From the NCBI GenBank assembly GCA_938074535.1, contig CALJER010000003.1, positions 1 to 64,000 on the forward strand: a DNA stretch of 64,000 nt, written 5' to 3'. The notes under the pieces are model-generated. The model was not told where the DNA came from and did no database searches. It was given only the letters and a program-made list of their open reading frames with translations. The position numbers and the translations under genes are program-made. The stretch comes from an uncultured archaeon. GTDB taxonomy: Archaea; Hadarchaeota; Hadarchaeia; Hadarchaeales; WYZ-LMO6. Shown here piece by piece: positions 1 to 8,774 of this stretch; the stretch's first letter is position 1; the number at the start of each line of letters is the position of its first letter.

Positions 1-402
1 GCGCGGGAGGTGGAGAAGAGATGGGAGGCCTTCAGGAGGAGGGAGGGTCTTCCGCCCCTGGAGGTGCAGCTGACCCCCCTTCCTTCCTCTCCCCCCTGCC
101 GCACCTACTCCTCCCGCCTGCTCCTGGCGGGGGACGCGGGGGGACTGAACGATTCCTTCACGGGGGCTGGCATTTACGCGGCCCTCCTCACGGGTTACCT
201 GGCGGGATCGGTGGCGGCGGAGGCCGTGAGGAAGGGATGCTTCAAGGCCTCTTTCCTGAAGAAGTACGAGGAACTCTGGAGGAAGTTCATGGGAGAGGAG
301 ATAAGGAGGTCCCTTCTCCTCAGGCGCCTGCACCCCCTTCTGGTGCGGGGGGAAGTGGCCCGGTTCCTCCCGCTGGTGGGGGCCAGGAGGGTGGGAGGAT
401 GA
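1..402 (+). CDS. Geranylgeranyl reductase-like flavoprotein, C-terminal part
   Basis: The reading frame is open from the left edge, so only about the last 133 residues are present. The segment carries the C-terminal FAD-contact motif of the geranylgeranyl reductase family (LLAGDAGG, then a Gly/Ala-rich helix), as in archaeal enzymes that reduce isoprenoid double bonds in lipids. The following radical SAM gene starts at an ATGA overlap (ATG at 399, stop at 400-402), so the two are very likely cotranscribed. The family call rests on this one region; the N-terminal Rossmann motif lies outside the window. The substrate cannot be told. It shares the family with the complete gene at 31199-32146. 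Confidence 0.75.
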   Translation, partial: AREVEKRWEAFRRREGLPPLEVQLTPLPSSPPCRTYSSRLLLAGDAGGLNDSFTGAGIYAALLTGYLAGSVAAEAVRKGCFKASFLKKYEELWRKFMGEEIRRSLLLRRLHPLLVRGEVARFLPLVGARRVGG

Positions 403-1853
403 GGGTTTTCCTGGTCTCTCCCCCCTCCCTCTCCCTTCCCTCCGCCCTCCGGCTCTCCCCCCCGCTGGGCCTGGCGTACGTGGCTTCCTATCTGGAGGCC
501 CACGGCCACGAGGTCGAAGTGCTCGATGCCGCGCTCTCCGGCCTGAACAGGAGGGAGGAGCGGGGAGGGCTGGTGAGGGTGGGCCTTACCCCCCGGGAAG
601 TCCGGAGGAGGGCGGAGGCCTGGGGGGCGGAGGCGGTGGGGGTGAGCTGCGTCTCCTCGACCCTGGCGGGGGAGGTTGAGGCCCTCGTGAGGGAGCTCGG
701 GGAGACGGGGGCGAGGGTGGTGGTGGGAGGGGTGCACGCCTCGCTGAAGCCCGAGGAGGTGGTGGCGTGGGGGGCGGACTTTGCGGTGGTGGGAGAGGGC
801 GAGGAGACGATGCGGGAGCTGGCGGAGGTGCTGGAGAGGGGAGGTTCGCCAGGCAGGGTGAGGGGGATAGCGTGGAGGAGGGGTAAAAAGATAATCAGGA
901 ACCCGCCGCGCCCCCTTATCCGGGACTTGGACTCCCTCCCCTTCCCCGCCTGGCACCTCTTTCCCCTGCAGGAGTACTCCAGGGTGAAGGGGCACGCGGC
1001 CGCCGTGAGGGGGAGGGCGGCTCCCGTGCTCACGAGCAGGGGGTGCCCCAACCGTTGCCTCTTCTGCTCCGTCCCCTTGGTTTGGGGGTGCTGGAGGGCC
1101 CGCTCCCCGGCGAACGTGGTGGAGGAGATCGAGTGGCTGGTGGAGAGATGGGGGACGGAGGAGGTGCACTTCGAGGACGACAACCTTTCCCTGGACCGGG
1201 AGAGGATGAGAGGGATCTGCAGGGAGATGGTGAGAAGGGGGGTGGAGGTGTGCTGGGCCACCCCCAACGGGATAGACGTGAGGACCCTGACCGCGGACCT
1301 CCTCGAGGAGATGAGGAGGGCCGGCTGCTACTTCCTCAGCTTCGGCCTGGAGCACGGGGATCCCCTCTTCAGGGAGAGAATGGGGAAGCTCTTTTCACCC
1401 TCTCATGTGAGGAGGGTGGTGAGGAAGGCCAGGGAGCTGGGGATCTGGACCCACGCCTTCTTCATGGTGGGCTGGCCCTGGGAGACGAGGGAGAGCCTGG
1501 AGAGAACCCTGAAGTTCGCGGAGGAGGTGGGAGTGGATTTCGCGACCTTCTCTTTCCCCGTTCCCTTCCCCGGAACTCCCCTGGAGAGGCTCTGGGAAGA
1601 ACTGGGATTGGAGAAGCCCAACTTAACCCTCTCCCCGCTTTTCTTCCCGCAGGTGGACCTGGAGAGCCTGAAAGCGGGGGAGCTGAGGAGCTGGCTGGAG
1701 AGGGCGAGCCTGAGGTTTCAGGTCCGCGTGCTCCTCCGCTGGCTCCGCTCCCCGGGTGAGCTGCTGGGGAGGCTCAGATCGGCGGAGGATCTCCGGTTCC
1801 TCTCCCGCCTGGCCGGGCACTTCGGGAAGGAAGTGATGAGGAGGTACGGATGA
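399..1853 (+). CDS. B12-binding-domain radical SAM protein
   Basis: 484 residues from the ATG at 399 (ATGA overlap with the upstream stop); a longer open frame from 21 is only read-through into the flavoprotein gene. The N-terminal ~130 residues look like a cobalamin-binding Rossmann domain of the radical SAM B12 class (SPPLGLAYVASYL, then VVVGGVHAS). A radical SAM core follows with the [4Fe-4S] triad Cys216, Cys220, Cys223 (GCPNRCLFC) and later GLEHG and FFMVGWPWET blocks. Family members do methylations, ring formation and other C-H chemistry, several of them on lipids; the substrate here is unknown. It sits between a GGR-like flavoprotein and a Yip1-like membrane protein, an order that recurs in altered form at 28756-32862. 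Confidence 0.88.
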   Translation: MRVFLVSPPSLSLPSALRLSPPLGLAYVASYLEAHGHEVEVLDAALSGLNRREERGGLVRVGLTPREVRRRAEAWGAEAVGVSCVSSTLAGEVEALVRELGETGARVVVGGVHASLKPEEVVAWGADFAVVGEGEETMRELAEVLERGGSPGRVRGIAWRRGKKIIRNPPRPLIRDLDSLPFPAWHLFPLQEYSRVKGHAAAVRGRAAPVLTSRGCPNRCLFCSVPLVWGCWRARSPANVVEEIEWLVERWGTEEVHFEDDNLSLDRERMRGICREMVRRGVEVCWATPNGIDVRTLTADLLEEMRRAGCYFLSFGLEHGDPLFRERMGKLFSPSHVRRVVRKARELGIWTHAFFMVGWPWETRESLERTLKFAEEVGVDFATFSFPVPFPGTPLERLWEELGLEKPNLTLSPLFFPQVDLESLKAGELRSWLERASLRFQVRVLLRWLRSPGELLGRLRSAEDLRFLSRLAGHFGKEVMRRYG

Positions 1854-2581
1854 GCTCCGCCTTCCTCAGGCTGGTGCGGCACTGGTGGTACGGGATCAGG
1901 GATCCCAAGCGTATAAGGGGAGGGGAGTTCTCCACGGGCTTCATGCTGGCGGTAATGTTCTACCTGGGCTTCCTGTACAACACCTTCCACTACTTCCTCT
2001 ACCGCGGCTACATCCTGGAGGAGTTCCACGCCGGCTGGAAGTTCTGGCTGCACTCCCTCTACGGAGGGATCTCGGCCCTCGCCTCCTTCCTCATGGCCGC
2101 GGTGGGTGGATACCTGGGCCTCAGGCTGCTCGGGAAGAAGGTGAGCTACCGGAGGTGGGAGACCCTCCTCTTCTCCCTGAGCTTCCTGGCCGTCCTGCCC
2201 CTCCTCTTCGGGACCCTCTTCCTGCTAGCGGGCCTCACGGGACCCCTCGGGGGGGTGGCCTTCTGGTCCCTTCCCCTCTTCCCCAAGCGGGTGGCCAGCT
2301 GCGTGGTGGTCACGGTGCTCATAGCGCTCCTCCTCTTCCTCAGGCTCTTCAGGTCCCTTGGCCTGGGCTGGAGGGGATTGGCGGTGATGGCACTGGCCGT
2401 TCCCAGCTTCTACATCGCGCTGGAGGGAAGCTTTCGCATGGTGGAGAGGACCACCATCTCGCTGGGGCTGACGAGCATGGAGGCGCAGTTCCTGATGGGC
2501 ACCCTCTGGGGCCTCCTGGAGAGCGCTTTGGCCTGGGCGGTGGGGAGGAGGCTGAGGGGGTCAGCCCCCGGTGCCGGCTAG
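1850..2581 (+). CDS. Yip1-like multi-spanning membrane protein, paralogue 1
   Basis: 243 residues, starting at an ATGA overlap with the radical SAM gene. It has several long hydrophobic segments (about residues 28-50, 70-95, 105-135, 145-165, 175-195, 210-230). Two motifs are shared with the proteins at 7187-7924 and 32158-32862: RIRGGEF near residue 22 (first and second copies) and GKKVSYRR after the second hydrophobic block (all three). The third paralogue has an N-terminal PGEVFEQVR segment typical of Yip1-family proteins, which is the basis of the family guess. No catalytic residues are visible. The stop shares a CTAG with the stop of the convergent pilin gene. Genetic context implies a role with isoprenoid enzymes, perhaps as scaffold or transporter. 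Confidence 0.6.
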   Translation: MSSAFLRLVRHWWYGIRDPKRIRGGEFSTGFMLAVMFYLGFLYNTFHYFLYRGYILEEFHAGWKFWLHSLYGGISALASFLMAAVGGYLGLRLLGKKVSYRRWETLLFSLSFLAVLPLLFGTLFLLAGLTGPLGGVAFWSLPLFPKRVASCVVVTVLIALLLFLRLFRSLGLGWRGLAVMALAVPSFYIALEGSFRMVERTTISLGLTSMEAQFLMGTLWGLLESALAWAVGRRLRGSAPGAG

Positions 2582-4437
2582 CAGAGGGGCTTCTGCCACT
2601 GGACGGCAAGGGCACCTAGCTCGGTCTTCTTTCCCCAGAAGGCGTCGTCCCCTACCAAGTACATGTCGACTATCATGAATTGGTCGTCCATATCCAGCCC
2701 GCAGCTTATGTTGTACAGGTACTTCACTAAGTCGGCGGCGCAGTTCATATTCAGCGTGGCCTTTATCCAATCCCCCCCAGGATTGATGTAAAGGGGGCTC
2801 CTGCTCCAGGTCACCCCCGGTATGGAGAGAAGCTCCCCCCCGTATCTCCCCCTGCCCCCTTCGCCGGTATAGGGGACCCTCAGTCCGGTATATCTGCGGA
2901 AGTAGTCCACGAGGGGATGGTGGTTCTCGGTCAAATCGTAGACCAGGCCCCAGGCCTTGAACCTCTCCACCAGCTGGTGCTCGTCCACCCACCAGTACTG
3001 CCCCTCGCACCTGGTGGGATAGGGGAGGCGGGGCCAGCCGTAGTTCCAGATGAGGTGCTCCCACATGTCCACGGTCTGATAGGTCATGGGCTGGAGTTGG
3101 TTGCTCCAGAACGATGGATCAATCGATATTTTGTAGAAACCCCTGAACCTGGCATCAGTTCCCGTGTTGTTGAAGTACCGGGACGCCCAGGAGGCCTGGG
3201 GCTGGGTCCCCTCATCCCCTCGGCTCGGATAGTTCTCGAGCCACATGTACATCTTGGCCGAGAGGTTTTCCACCCTGGTGGTTCCCAGGTTGTAGATGCG
3301 CAGCGCCAGGCTGAAGCCCCCGTTTATCGACATGGTCTCCACCCAGGGGGTCAGGAAGGGTAGGTACAGGTCCCTGCTGAGGTCCTGGACGAAGCCACCG
3401 GGGATGGCCGTGATGATGCTCATCCTGGCGATCCTCGACGCGTTGGAGTTATCCCTCTCGTTGTCCAGGCAGTACTTGCTGGCCGCCCTCAGGTTCTCCA
3501 CCATGCTCACGTTCTCCAGGATGGCGCGGGAGTGGGCGGCGGCAGCGTTCATCTGAGTCAAGGTCACGGCTTGCAGGAGGGTGGGGTCGTCGGCGTGCAG
3601 GTCCTGGTATATGATGGTTTCTATGAGCTCCAGCGCGTTGATCAGGTGGGGAAGGCACCCCTCGTAGATGACGATGAGGGTCTTGCACAGGTTCTCGGGG
3701 ACCAGGTCCGGCATGTACCGGTGCAGCTCCCAGAGGTTGTTCTCCAGGTACTTGCTGCGGGCCAGGTAGTTTTCGTGCAGGTCCCTGGCTAGGGCCTGGA
3801 GCTCGTAGGCCAGCCTGCGGGCCTCGGAGAAATTCTTGTCCTTCATGGCCTGCACCGTGGCATCCTGCCTGCCCAGCATCCTGGCGGCCCTGAGCTGGAT
3901 GGCCGTGTCCACGTAGGCCCTCCCCGGGGCGGGTTCCACCACCGTGGCCTCCGCCAGCTTGTACCCCATGGGGGTGTAGATCAGCTCCACCTTGTCCCCC
4001 ACCTTCAGGTTCTCCCCTCTGAAGGAGAGGGCCAGGGCCTCACCGGGGCCAGGGAGGTCGTTCATACCCTTCTTCACGGGTCCGGTGATCAGGGCCAGGT
4101 CGATCTCGTTCTCCACCCTCACCCCGTTCACCCTCAGCTCTATGTTCTGCCACCTGATGTTCTCCAGCAGGGTTCCCAGCGGGGTCTCCTCCAGGATGTC
4201 CGCCCTGTACGCCCTGCTTATTCCCTCCCCGCTGGCGTGGACGATGGCTATCCCCCCGTATCCCGGGTAGTTGGTCCAGAGCTGCACCACCGTCTGGGGC
4301 GGGGTGGAGGGTGCCCCCAGTTTCCCCAGACTCTCCACCAGGAGCCCCCCCGACAGCATGGTGGTCACGATGAGGAGGACGGTGGCCACGAGGGGGGAGA
4401 CGCTTTTGCGGTCCAGCTGCTCACCCCGAGCGGGCAT
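2578..4437 (-). CDS. Giant pilin-like surface protein A
   Basis: 619 residues. The N-terminus has a class III (type IV pilin) signal: a short basic leader (LDRKSVSP) followed by a hydrophobic helix to about residue 32, as in PF07790 pilins processed by EppA/PibD-type peptidases. Residues ~50-165 form the head domain shared with the other pilins here, with block ENIRWQNIELRVNG and an ending of type VELIYTPMG. Beyond it lies a ~450-residue extension with an alpha-helical middle (~190-330) and an aromatic, Tyr/Trp-rich C-terminal part. It is far larger than ordinary pilins and is paralogous over most of its length to the gene just upstream (3-bp gap, same operon). Likely an adhesive tip or surface protein; function inferred. 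Confidence 0.75.
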   Translation of the reverse strand: MPARGEQLDRKSVSPLVATVLLIVTTMLSGGLLVESLGKLGAPSTPPQTVVQLWTNYPGYGGIAIVHASGEGISRAYRADILEETPLGTLLENIRWQNIELRVNGVRVENEIDLALITGPVKKGMNDLPGPGEALALSFRGENLKVGDKVELIYTPMGYKLAEATVVEPAPGRAYVDTAIQLRAARMLGRQDATVQAMKDKNFSEARRLAYELQALARDLHENYLARSKYLENNLWELHRYMPDLVPENLCKTLIVIYEGCLPHLINALELIETIIYQDLHADDPTLLQAVTLTQMNAAAAHSRAILENVSMVENLRAASKYCLDNERDNSNASRIARMSIITAIPGGFVQDLSRDLYLPFLTPWVETMSINGGFSLALRIYNLGTTRVENLSAKMYMWLENYPSRGDEGTQPQASWASRYFNNTGTDARFRGFYKISIDPSFWSNQLQPMTYQTVDMWEHLIWNYGWPRLPYPTRCEGQYWWVDEHQLVERFKAWGLVYDLTENHHPLVDYFRRYTGLRVPYTGEGGRGRYGGELLSIPGVTWSRSPLYINPGGDWIKATLNMNCAADLVKYLYNISCGLDMDDQFMIVDMYLVGDDAFWGKKTELGALAVQWQKPLC

Positions 4438-4440
4438 GCC

Positions 4441-6360
4441 TCAGCACCCTCCCCCACCTCCCCCACCCCCCCCGCTTCCCCCAGGTGGAGGCCTTCCTGG
4501 GGCCCAGTGGACGTTCCAGAAGTACTGTACCTCCCACCGTCCGGTCTTGGGGTGCTGGTAGAGGAAGTAGTAGTCCTCCAGCCATATTTTATTGTCCGCC
4601 GCCGTGGGGGGGGTGATCCTTATGTTGTCCACCCAGTAGCTGCCGGGGGCGAGGTTTCGGTTTTCGGGGGCCCTGTGCTCCGGGCGGTTCTCCAGCCGCA
4701 TGTAGAGCACCACATTGCCGTTGTCGGGGGAGTATGGGACCTGCAGACCGAAGAAGACGAGCTCCGGGCTCAGGTTCTCCAGGTAAGTTTTCCCCTGCAG
4801 CCCCGGCCTGGTCGCCCACCAGTTCCCCAGCCGCAGCCTGGCGGTGTACCGGTAGGTGTTGTGGTAGCCGTTGTCGAAGACCCTCGTGCCCCAGGCGCCC
4901 ACAAGCCGGTTCTCCATGGGGACCAGCCAGTTCTCGGGTGCCACGTAGAGCAGGTTTTCCTGGGTTCCCGTATATCCCAGCTCCTTGGCCCTCCTGAAGT
5001 ACTTGGAGACCCACCACTTGTTGTCCGTGCTGTACCAGAGGGTGGCGTACCTGGTGAAGCTGTTGGCGTTCTCCCCGCCAACATTGTACACATGGATTAC
5101 GAACTCGAAGGTCGTGTTGTTCACCCAGGTGAAGCTCTTCAGGACGGGAACGATGGCGGGGCGGTAGAAGTCCTCGTAGATATCGTCCATCTCCGGCGAG
5201 ACCCCGAAGTAGGTTATGGCTTCCACGGGCACTCCCGGGTAGGGTGGCTGGCTCAGTATGTTCTCTACCTGCCTTATGATGGGGAGCAGATACTTCTTGG
5301 TAATGTTCTCGGCCACATTTTCAATCGTCCCCTTCCGGCTGTTGTTATTCTGCCAGGTGCTCACGTAGGAGGGGTCCCAGGCCCTGATGAGCGAGTGTTC
5401 CATGGTGTAAATGTTTTCCAGCCCATTCACGAGCAAGTAGAGGAGCCTGTTGTCTGGGGGTACCCCCCTCCTCGCCTGATCCCAGCTCTTGTAAGCCATG
5501 CAGAGCTTGTAGTACTCCCGTTCACCCACCATCTCCAGGTAGTAGTCCAGCTCCCTCAGGTCGTTCTCCAGGTACCCGCCCGTGGCCTTGCAGGAGTTCA
5601 GGAGGAGCTGAACCTGCCCGGCCAGGTTCTCGATTCGGGGGACGTAGCTCCTGGCCTTGTCGAAGTTCTCCCTGTACCACCTGTAGTTCTCGTTGTACCT
5701 GACTTCTACTGTGGGGGAGAGGGCACTCACCATTTCCTTCTCCAGCGTGAGCAATTGCAGCCCCCTGAAGGAGATGCAGGAGTCCACCAGGTTCTGCCCC
5801 AGCCAGGCGCTCCCTATCTCGGTGCACTCCAGCGGAGGGGCCATGGTTCTATTGGCCAGGACCCACCCGCTCGGCTTGTGCACCACCGCCACCTCATCCC
5901 CGTTCTTCAGGAAACCCTGGCGGTAGGAAAAGGCGACCAGTCCCCCCCCGGACGGGAAGGGGAGCAGGGAGTTCTTCACCTTGGCGCTGGAGGGGAGGGG
6001 GGAGGCGTAGAGGACGTACTCCAGCTCGTTCTCCACCGCCCGCCCGTTTACCTTTACCTCCAGATTCTTCCACCTCACGTTCTCGAACAGGCTCCCCATG
6101 TCCGTGTCCATCAGGAAGTCGGCGTAGAAGGCCTCTTCCACCTCGTCCCCCGTGACGTTGACCACCCCGACGGCCCCCCTCCCTGGGAAGTTCCTCCAGA
6201 GCTGGAAGAGAACTTCCGGGGCTTGGCTCGGGGTTCCCCTCAGGTTGGGCCCCCCCACCGTACCAGCGATGAAGGAAACTCCTACTCCTAGCAGGAAGAC
6301 CATGGATACGAGCAGGATTGTTCCCAGAAGGGGGGAAACCCCCTTTTTCTTCCTCCCCAT
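4441..6360 (-). CDS. Giant pilin-like surface protein B with poly-Gly-Cys tail
   Basis: 639 residues from the ATG at 6360 (a TTG directly before it is less likely). A basic leader GRKKKGVSP and a hydrophobic helix give the archaeal pilin signal. The head domain (~45-175) repeats the block ENVRWKNLEVKVNG and the ending VAVVHKPSG seen in the neighbouring pilins. A long helical and aromatic extension parallels protein A. The C-terminus is odd: a Pro/Gly stretch, then Ser, nine consecutive Gly and a terminal Cys. It is read from codons of varied third base (ggg, ggt, gga), so selection rather than simple slippage may keep it. Upstream there is a TATA-like GGTTAATAG near 6387-6394 and a purine-rich ribosome site. 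Confidence 0.75.
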   Translation of the reverse strand: MGRKKKGVSPLLGTILLVSMVFLLGVGVSFIAGTVGGPNLRGTPSQAPEVLFQLWRNFPGRGAVGVVNVTGDEVEEAFYADFLMDTDMGSLFENVRWKNLEVKVNGRAVENELEYVLYASPLPSSAKVKNSLLPFPSGGGLVAFSYRQGFLKNGDEVAVVHKPSGWVLANRTMAPPLECTEIGSAWLGQNLVDSCISFRGLQLLTLEKEMVSALSPTVEVRYNENYRWYRENFDKARSYVPRIENLAGQVQLLLNSCKATGGYLENDLRELDYYLEMVGEREYYKLCMAYKSWDQARRGVPPDNRLLYLLVNGLENIYTMEHSLIRAWDPSYVSTWQNNNSRKGTIENVAENITKKYLLPIIRQVENILSQPPYPGVPVEAITYFGVSPEMDDIYEDFYRPAIVPVLKSFTWVNNTTFEFVIHVYNVGGENANSFTRYATLWYSTDNKWWVSKYFRRAKELGYTGTQENLLYVAPENWLVPMENRLVGAWGTRVFDNGYHNTYRYTARLRLGNWWATRPGLQGKTYLENLSPELVFFGLQVPYSPDNGNVVLYMRLENRPEHRAPENRNLAPGSYWVDNIRITPPTAADNKIWLEDYYFLYQHPKTGRWEVQYFWNVHWAPGRPPPGGSGGGGGGGGGC

Positions 6361-6404
6361 CAATTATAGTTTTTCTCCCCTCCTCTATTAACCTTCCTTT
6401 TGGT

Positions 6405-7190
6405 TTAGAGGAGGAGGCCCGCCGCTGCGTAGAGGGCCAGCTCCTCCGCGAAGATCTCCGGCCGCCAGGCCTCTTTCCTGAGCTTCAGGAGTTCTGTTCT
6501 TGCCCCCATTTTCCTCGCGGAGAGGAGTCTCACGCAGGAGGAGAGGACCCCCACCAGGAAGAAGGGGTCGAGCACGGAGAGGAGGGAGGAGAGGAGGAGG
6601 TGGGGGAAGGGGAGGGCCCTGAGCCATTTGACCTCCTTCACCCTTCCCACGTCGAGCAGGTGGAGAACCTCCAGGTGGAGCTGGAGGAGGAAAAGGAGGG
6701 GGAGGAGGAGGAGCACCCTCTGGGAGGGATGGGGTGAGAGGGCGAGGTGGGCCTGGAGCACCAGCAGGGGGGCGCACAGGGGCGGTATCAGGAAGCCCCC
6801 TCTCCCCTCCTTGAGTCTGAAGGGCGGGGCGGAGTAGAGGAGGGTGAGGAGGAGAAGGAGCAGAAGGAGGAGGAGGGTGGGGAGGGTGGTGAGCAGGGAA
6901 AGGGGGAGAAGCAGGAGGGGGAGGAGGGCGAGGGCCAGGGTTTTTCCTTCCCCCATCCTCTCCACCATCCTGGAGGAAAAGTTCTCCTCCCCCCTCAGCC
7001 TGAAGTCGAAGTAGTCGTTGAGGGCGTAGGCGGACATGGAGCCCCCCAGCACCGCCAGGGCGTCGGCCATCACCTCCACAGGCTTGAGGGGGGAGAGGGA
7101 GAAGCCCAGCAGGGGGTAGACCATGAACCTCAGGCAGCTGAGCTTGCTCCTCCACCCCTTCACCCTGTAGAAGAGGAGGAGTTCCATCAT
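6405..7190 (-). CDS. UbiA-like prenyltransferase with degenerate second motif
   Basis: 261 residues from the ATG at 7190, which overlaps the upstream stop as ATGA; the same frame is open far upstream as an artefact. It is an integral membrane protein with roughly seven to nine hydrophobic stretches. The first Asp-rich motif is present in part (ALNDYFDFRLRG: N-D-x-x-D is kept but the third Asp is Gly). The second site, normally DxxxDxxxG, reads LLDVGRVKEV and lacks its acidic partner. Functional UbiA enzymes use both motifs to bind Mg-diphosphate, so this copy may be inactive, changed in specificity, or a partner of the canonical UbiA encoded two genes upstream (7921-8754). It ends 44 bp before the giant pilin operon. 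Confidence 0.72.
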   Translation of the reverse strand: MMELLLFYRVKGWRSKLSCLRFMVYPLLGFSLSPLKPVEVMADALAVLGGSMSAYALNDYFDFRLRGEENFSSRMVERMGEGKTLALALLPLLLLPLSLLTTLPTLLLLLLLLLLTLLYSAPPFRLKEGRGGFLIPPLCAPLLVLQAHLALSPHPSQRVLLLLPLLFLLQLHLEVLHLLDVGRVKEVKWLRALPFPHLLLSSLLSVLDPFFLVGVLSSCVRLLSARKMGARTELLKLRKEAWRPEIFAEELALYAAAGLLL

Positions 7191-7924
7191 CCTCCCCACA
7201 CTCTCCTGAGCACGGGCAGGACCTTCCCCCTCCTCCTCCCCGCCGCCCAGAAGAGGAGGGACATCAGGGAAAAGTACACCGTCCAGAGGGCGTACCTGAG
7301 GGGCCTGGAGGTGTGGAAGGCCCTGCGGGTCAGGAAGAGGAAGGCCCCCTTCCCCCCGAAGTACAGGAGGGGGAGCAGGAGGAGGGAGAGGAGGAGGGAG
7401 GAGGGGCGCCCGAAGCCGAAGGACCTGAGGATCCTGAAGGCCAACACCGTCCCCAGGATCCCGGCGAGCAGCACCCCGGCGGGCACTCCCACCCAGCCCC
7501 GGTAGAACTCCAGGTAAATCCAGCCCTTCAGGTTCAGGGCGTGGAGGAGGAAGGCGGGAGGGAGGGGGAGGAGGTAGAGGAACATGCATGAGAAGACCGC
7601 ATGCTGGACCCGGTCGTAGGAGACCCTCTTCCCGAGCAGGTTAACCCCGTAGTATCCCAGCACGCTGGCGTAGTAGAAGAGGGTCACCGCCCCCATCCCT
7701 CCGGAGAGGTGGTGGAGCCACAGCTGAAGGTCCGGCTCATAGACTACCGCGCCGTCGTGGTAGGCGCAGCCGGGGTAGATGAAGTAGTGGAGGGCGTTGT
7801 AGGCAAAGCCGAGGAAGAAGGAAAAGAGCACCATGAAGCCCTCCGTGAACTCTCCCCCCCTGATCCGCCCGGGGTGGAGGAGGGCCCTCCGCCAGGAGCG
7901 CAGGACGGCTCGCAGGACGCTCAC
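7187..7924 (-). CDS. Yip1-like multi-spanning membrane protein, paralogue 2
   Basis: 245 residues from the GTG at 7924, which makes a GTGA overlap with the preceding UbiA stop and gives an N-terminus of the same length as paralogue 1; an in-frame ATG at 7939 is the alternative. It shares with paralogue 1 (1850-2581) the N-terminal RIRGGEF and GFAYNALHYF-type segment (FLYNTFHYF there), then GKRVSYDR, and a similar run of hydrophobic helices. It lies between two UbiA genes with 4-bp overlaps on both sides, so all three are almost certainly one translational unit. No active-site signature is seen. The tight coupling suggests a structural or transport partner of UbiA enzymes. Confidence 0.6.
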   Translation of the reverse strand: MSVLRAVLRSWRRALLHPGRIRGGEFTEGFMVLFSFFLGFAYNALHYFIYPGCAYHDGAVVYEPDLQLWLHHLSGGMGAVTLFYYASVLGYYGVNLLGKRVSYDRVQHAVFSCMFLYLLPLPPAFLLHALNLKGWIYLEFYRGWVGVPAGVLLAGILGTVLAFRILRSFGFGRPSSLLLSLLLLPLLYFGGKGAFLFLTRRAFHTSRPLRYALWTVYFSLMSLLFWAAGRRRGKVLPVLRRVWGG

Positions 7925-8754
7925 AGGTAAACCCACCATCCCGCGAAGAGGAGCTGGGAGGCCAGGGCCCAGAGCCTCACCAGCCAGAAGGGATCCCTGC
8001 GCAGCAGGCCTTCGGAGAAGAAGAGGGTGGGCAGGAGGAAGGTGGCGGTGCAGACCAGGTAGCTCAGGAACCACTCCGGTCCCCTGGGGTTGAGGAGGAG
8101 GAAGAGCAGCACGGTGAGGGAGACCCCCGAGAGGGAGAAGACCAGGGTCTTCCTCACCCCCAGCCTGGCGGGGAGGGTGGGCTTCCCGCTCCTCCTGTCC
8201 CCCCTCCTGTCCTTCAGGTCCTTCAGGGGGGAGAGGAAGAGGGAGAGGAGGGTGAAGAGGAGGGCCACCCCCACCGCCCCACCGGTCAGGGGGGAGAGGG
8301 AGAGGTGGCCGGCGAGGAAGGGGAGGAACACGTATCCCAGCGAGGAGGTGGGGTAGGAGGTATACCACCTACCCAGGGGGAAGGGGGGAAGGGAGTAGAG
8401 CAGGCCGAGCAGGACCCCAAGCAGGCTCAGGAGGAGGACGGACGGTCCCAGGAGGAGGGAGAGGGCGGAGAGGGAAAAGAGGAGGGCGGAGAGGAGGAGG
8501 AGCCTTCCGCCCCCCACCCTCCCGCGGGGGAAGGGCCTCTCTGGGTGGCTCATCCTGTCCAGCTCCAGGTCGAAATACATGTTGAGGGCCTGTGCTCCCC
8601 CCGAGATCCCCGTTCCCACCGCGCAGAGGAGGAGGAACTCGGGGAGGGGCACGGCCAGGCTGTTCCCCCCCAGGACCATCCCCAGGTAGAGGGAACCCAC
8701 CACCGCCAGGGAGCTGCCAGGCTTCACGCACCCGAGGTAATCCCGCGCAGACAC
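7921..8754 (-). CDS. UbiA-family prenyltransferase
   Basis: 277 residues with about nine transmembrane helices. Both diphosphate/Mg-binding motifs are intact: NMYFDLELDR near residue 58 (NxxxDxxxD) and KDLKDRRGDRRSGK near residue 175 (DxxxDxxxG). Family members transfer polyprenyl chains to aromatic or polar acceptors, for example digeranylgeranylglyceryl phosphate synthase in archaeal lipid synthesis. It is the first gene of the unit UbiA, Yip1-like, UbiA-like. The ATG at 8754 has a possible TATA element on the minus strand about 25 bases upstream (8775-8789, AT-rich). Two UbiA copies here and a third at 27772 argue that at least some make something other than the standard core lipid. Confidence 0.85.
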   Translation of the reverse strand: MSARDYLGCVKPGSSLAVVGSLYLGMVLGGNSLAVPLPEFLLLCAVGTGISGGAQALNMYFDLELDRMSHPERPFPRGRVGGGRLLLLSALLFSLSALSLLLGPSVLLLSLLGVLLGLLYSLPPFPLGRWYTSYPTSSLGYVFLPFLAGHLSLSPLTGGAVGVALLFTLLSLFLSPLKDLKDRRGDRRSGKPTLPARLGVRKTLVFSLSGVSLTVLLFLLLNPRGPEWFLSYLVCTATFLLPTLFFSEGLLRRDPFWLVRLWALASQLLFAGWWVYL

Positions 8755-8774
8755 ATCTTACTGGGGGTTGCGGG

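Noticed and set aside
4237-6291. Long plus-strand open frame (684 codons) opposite the giant pilins
   Set aside because: It is antisense to a gene with a clear signal and domain pattern, is rich in Val, Pro and His as expected of a complement frame in GC-rich DNA, and has no recognisable motif.
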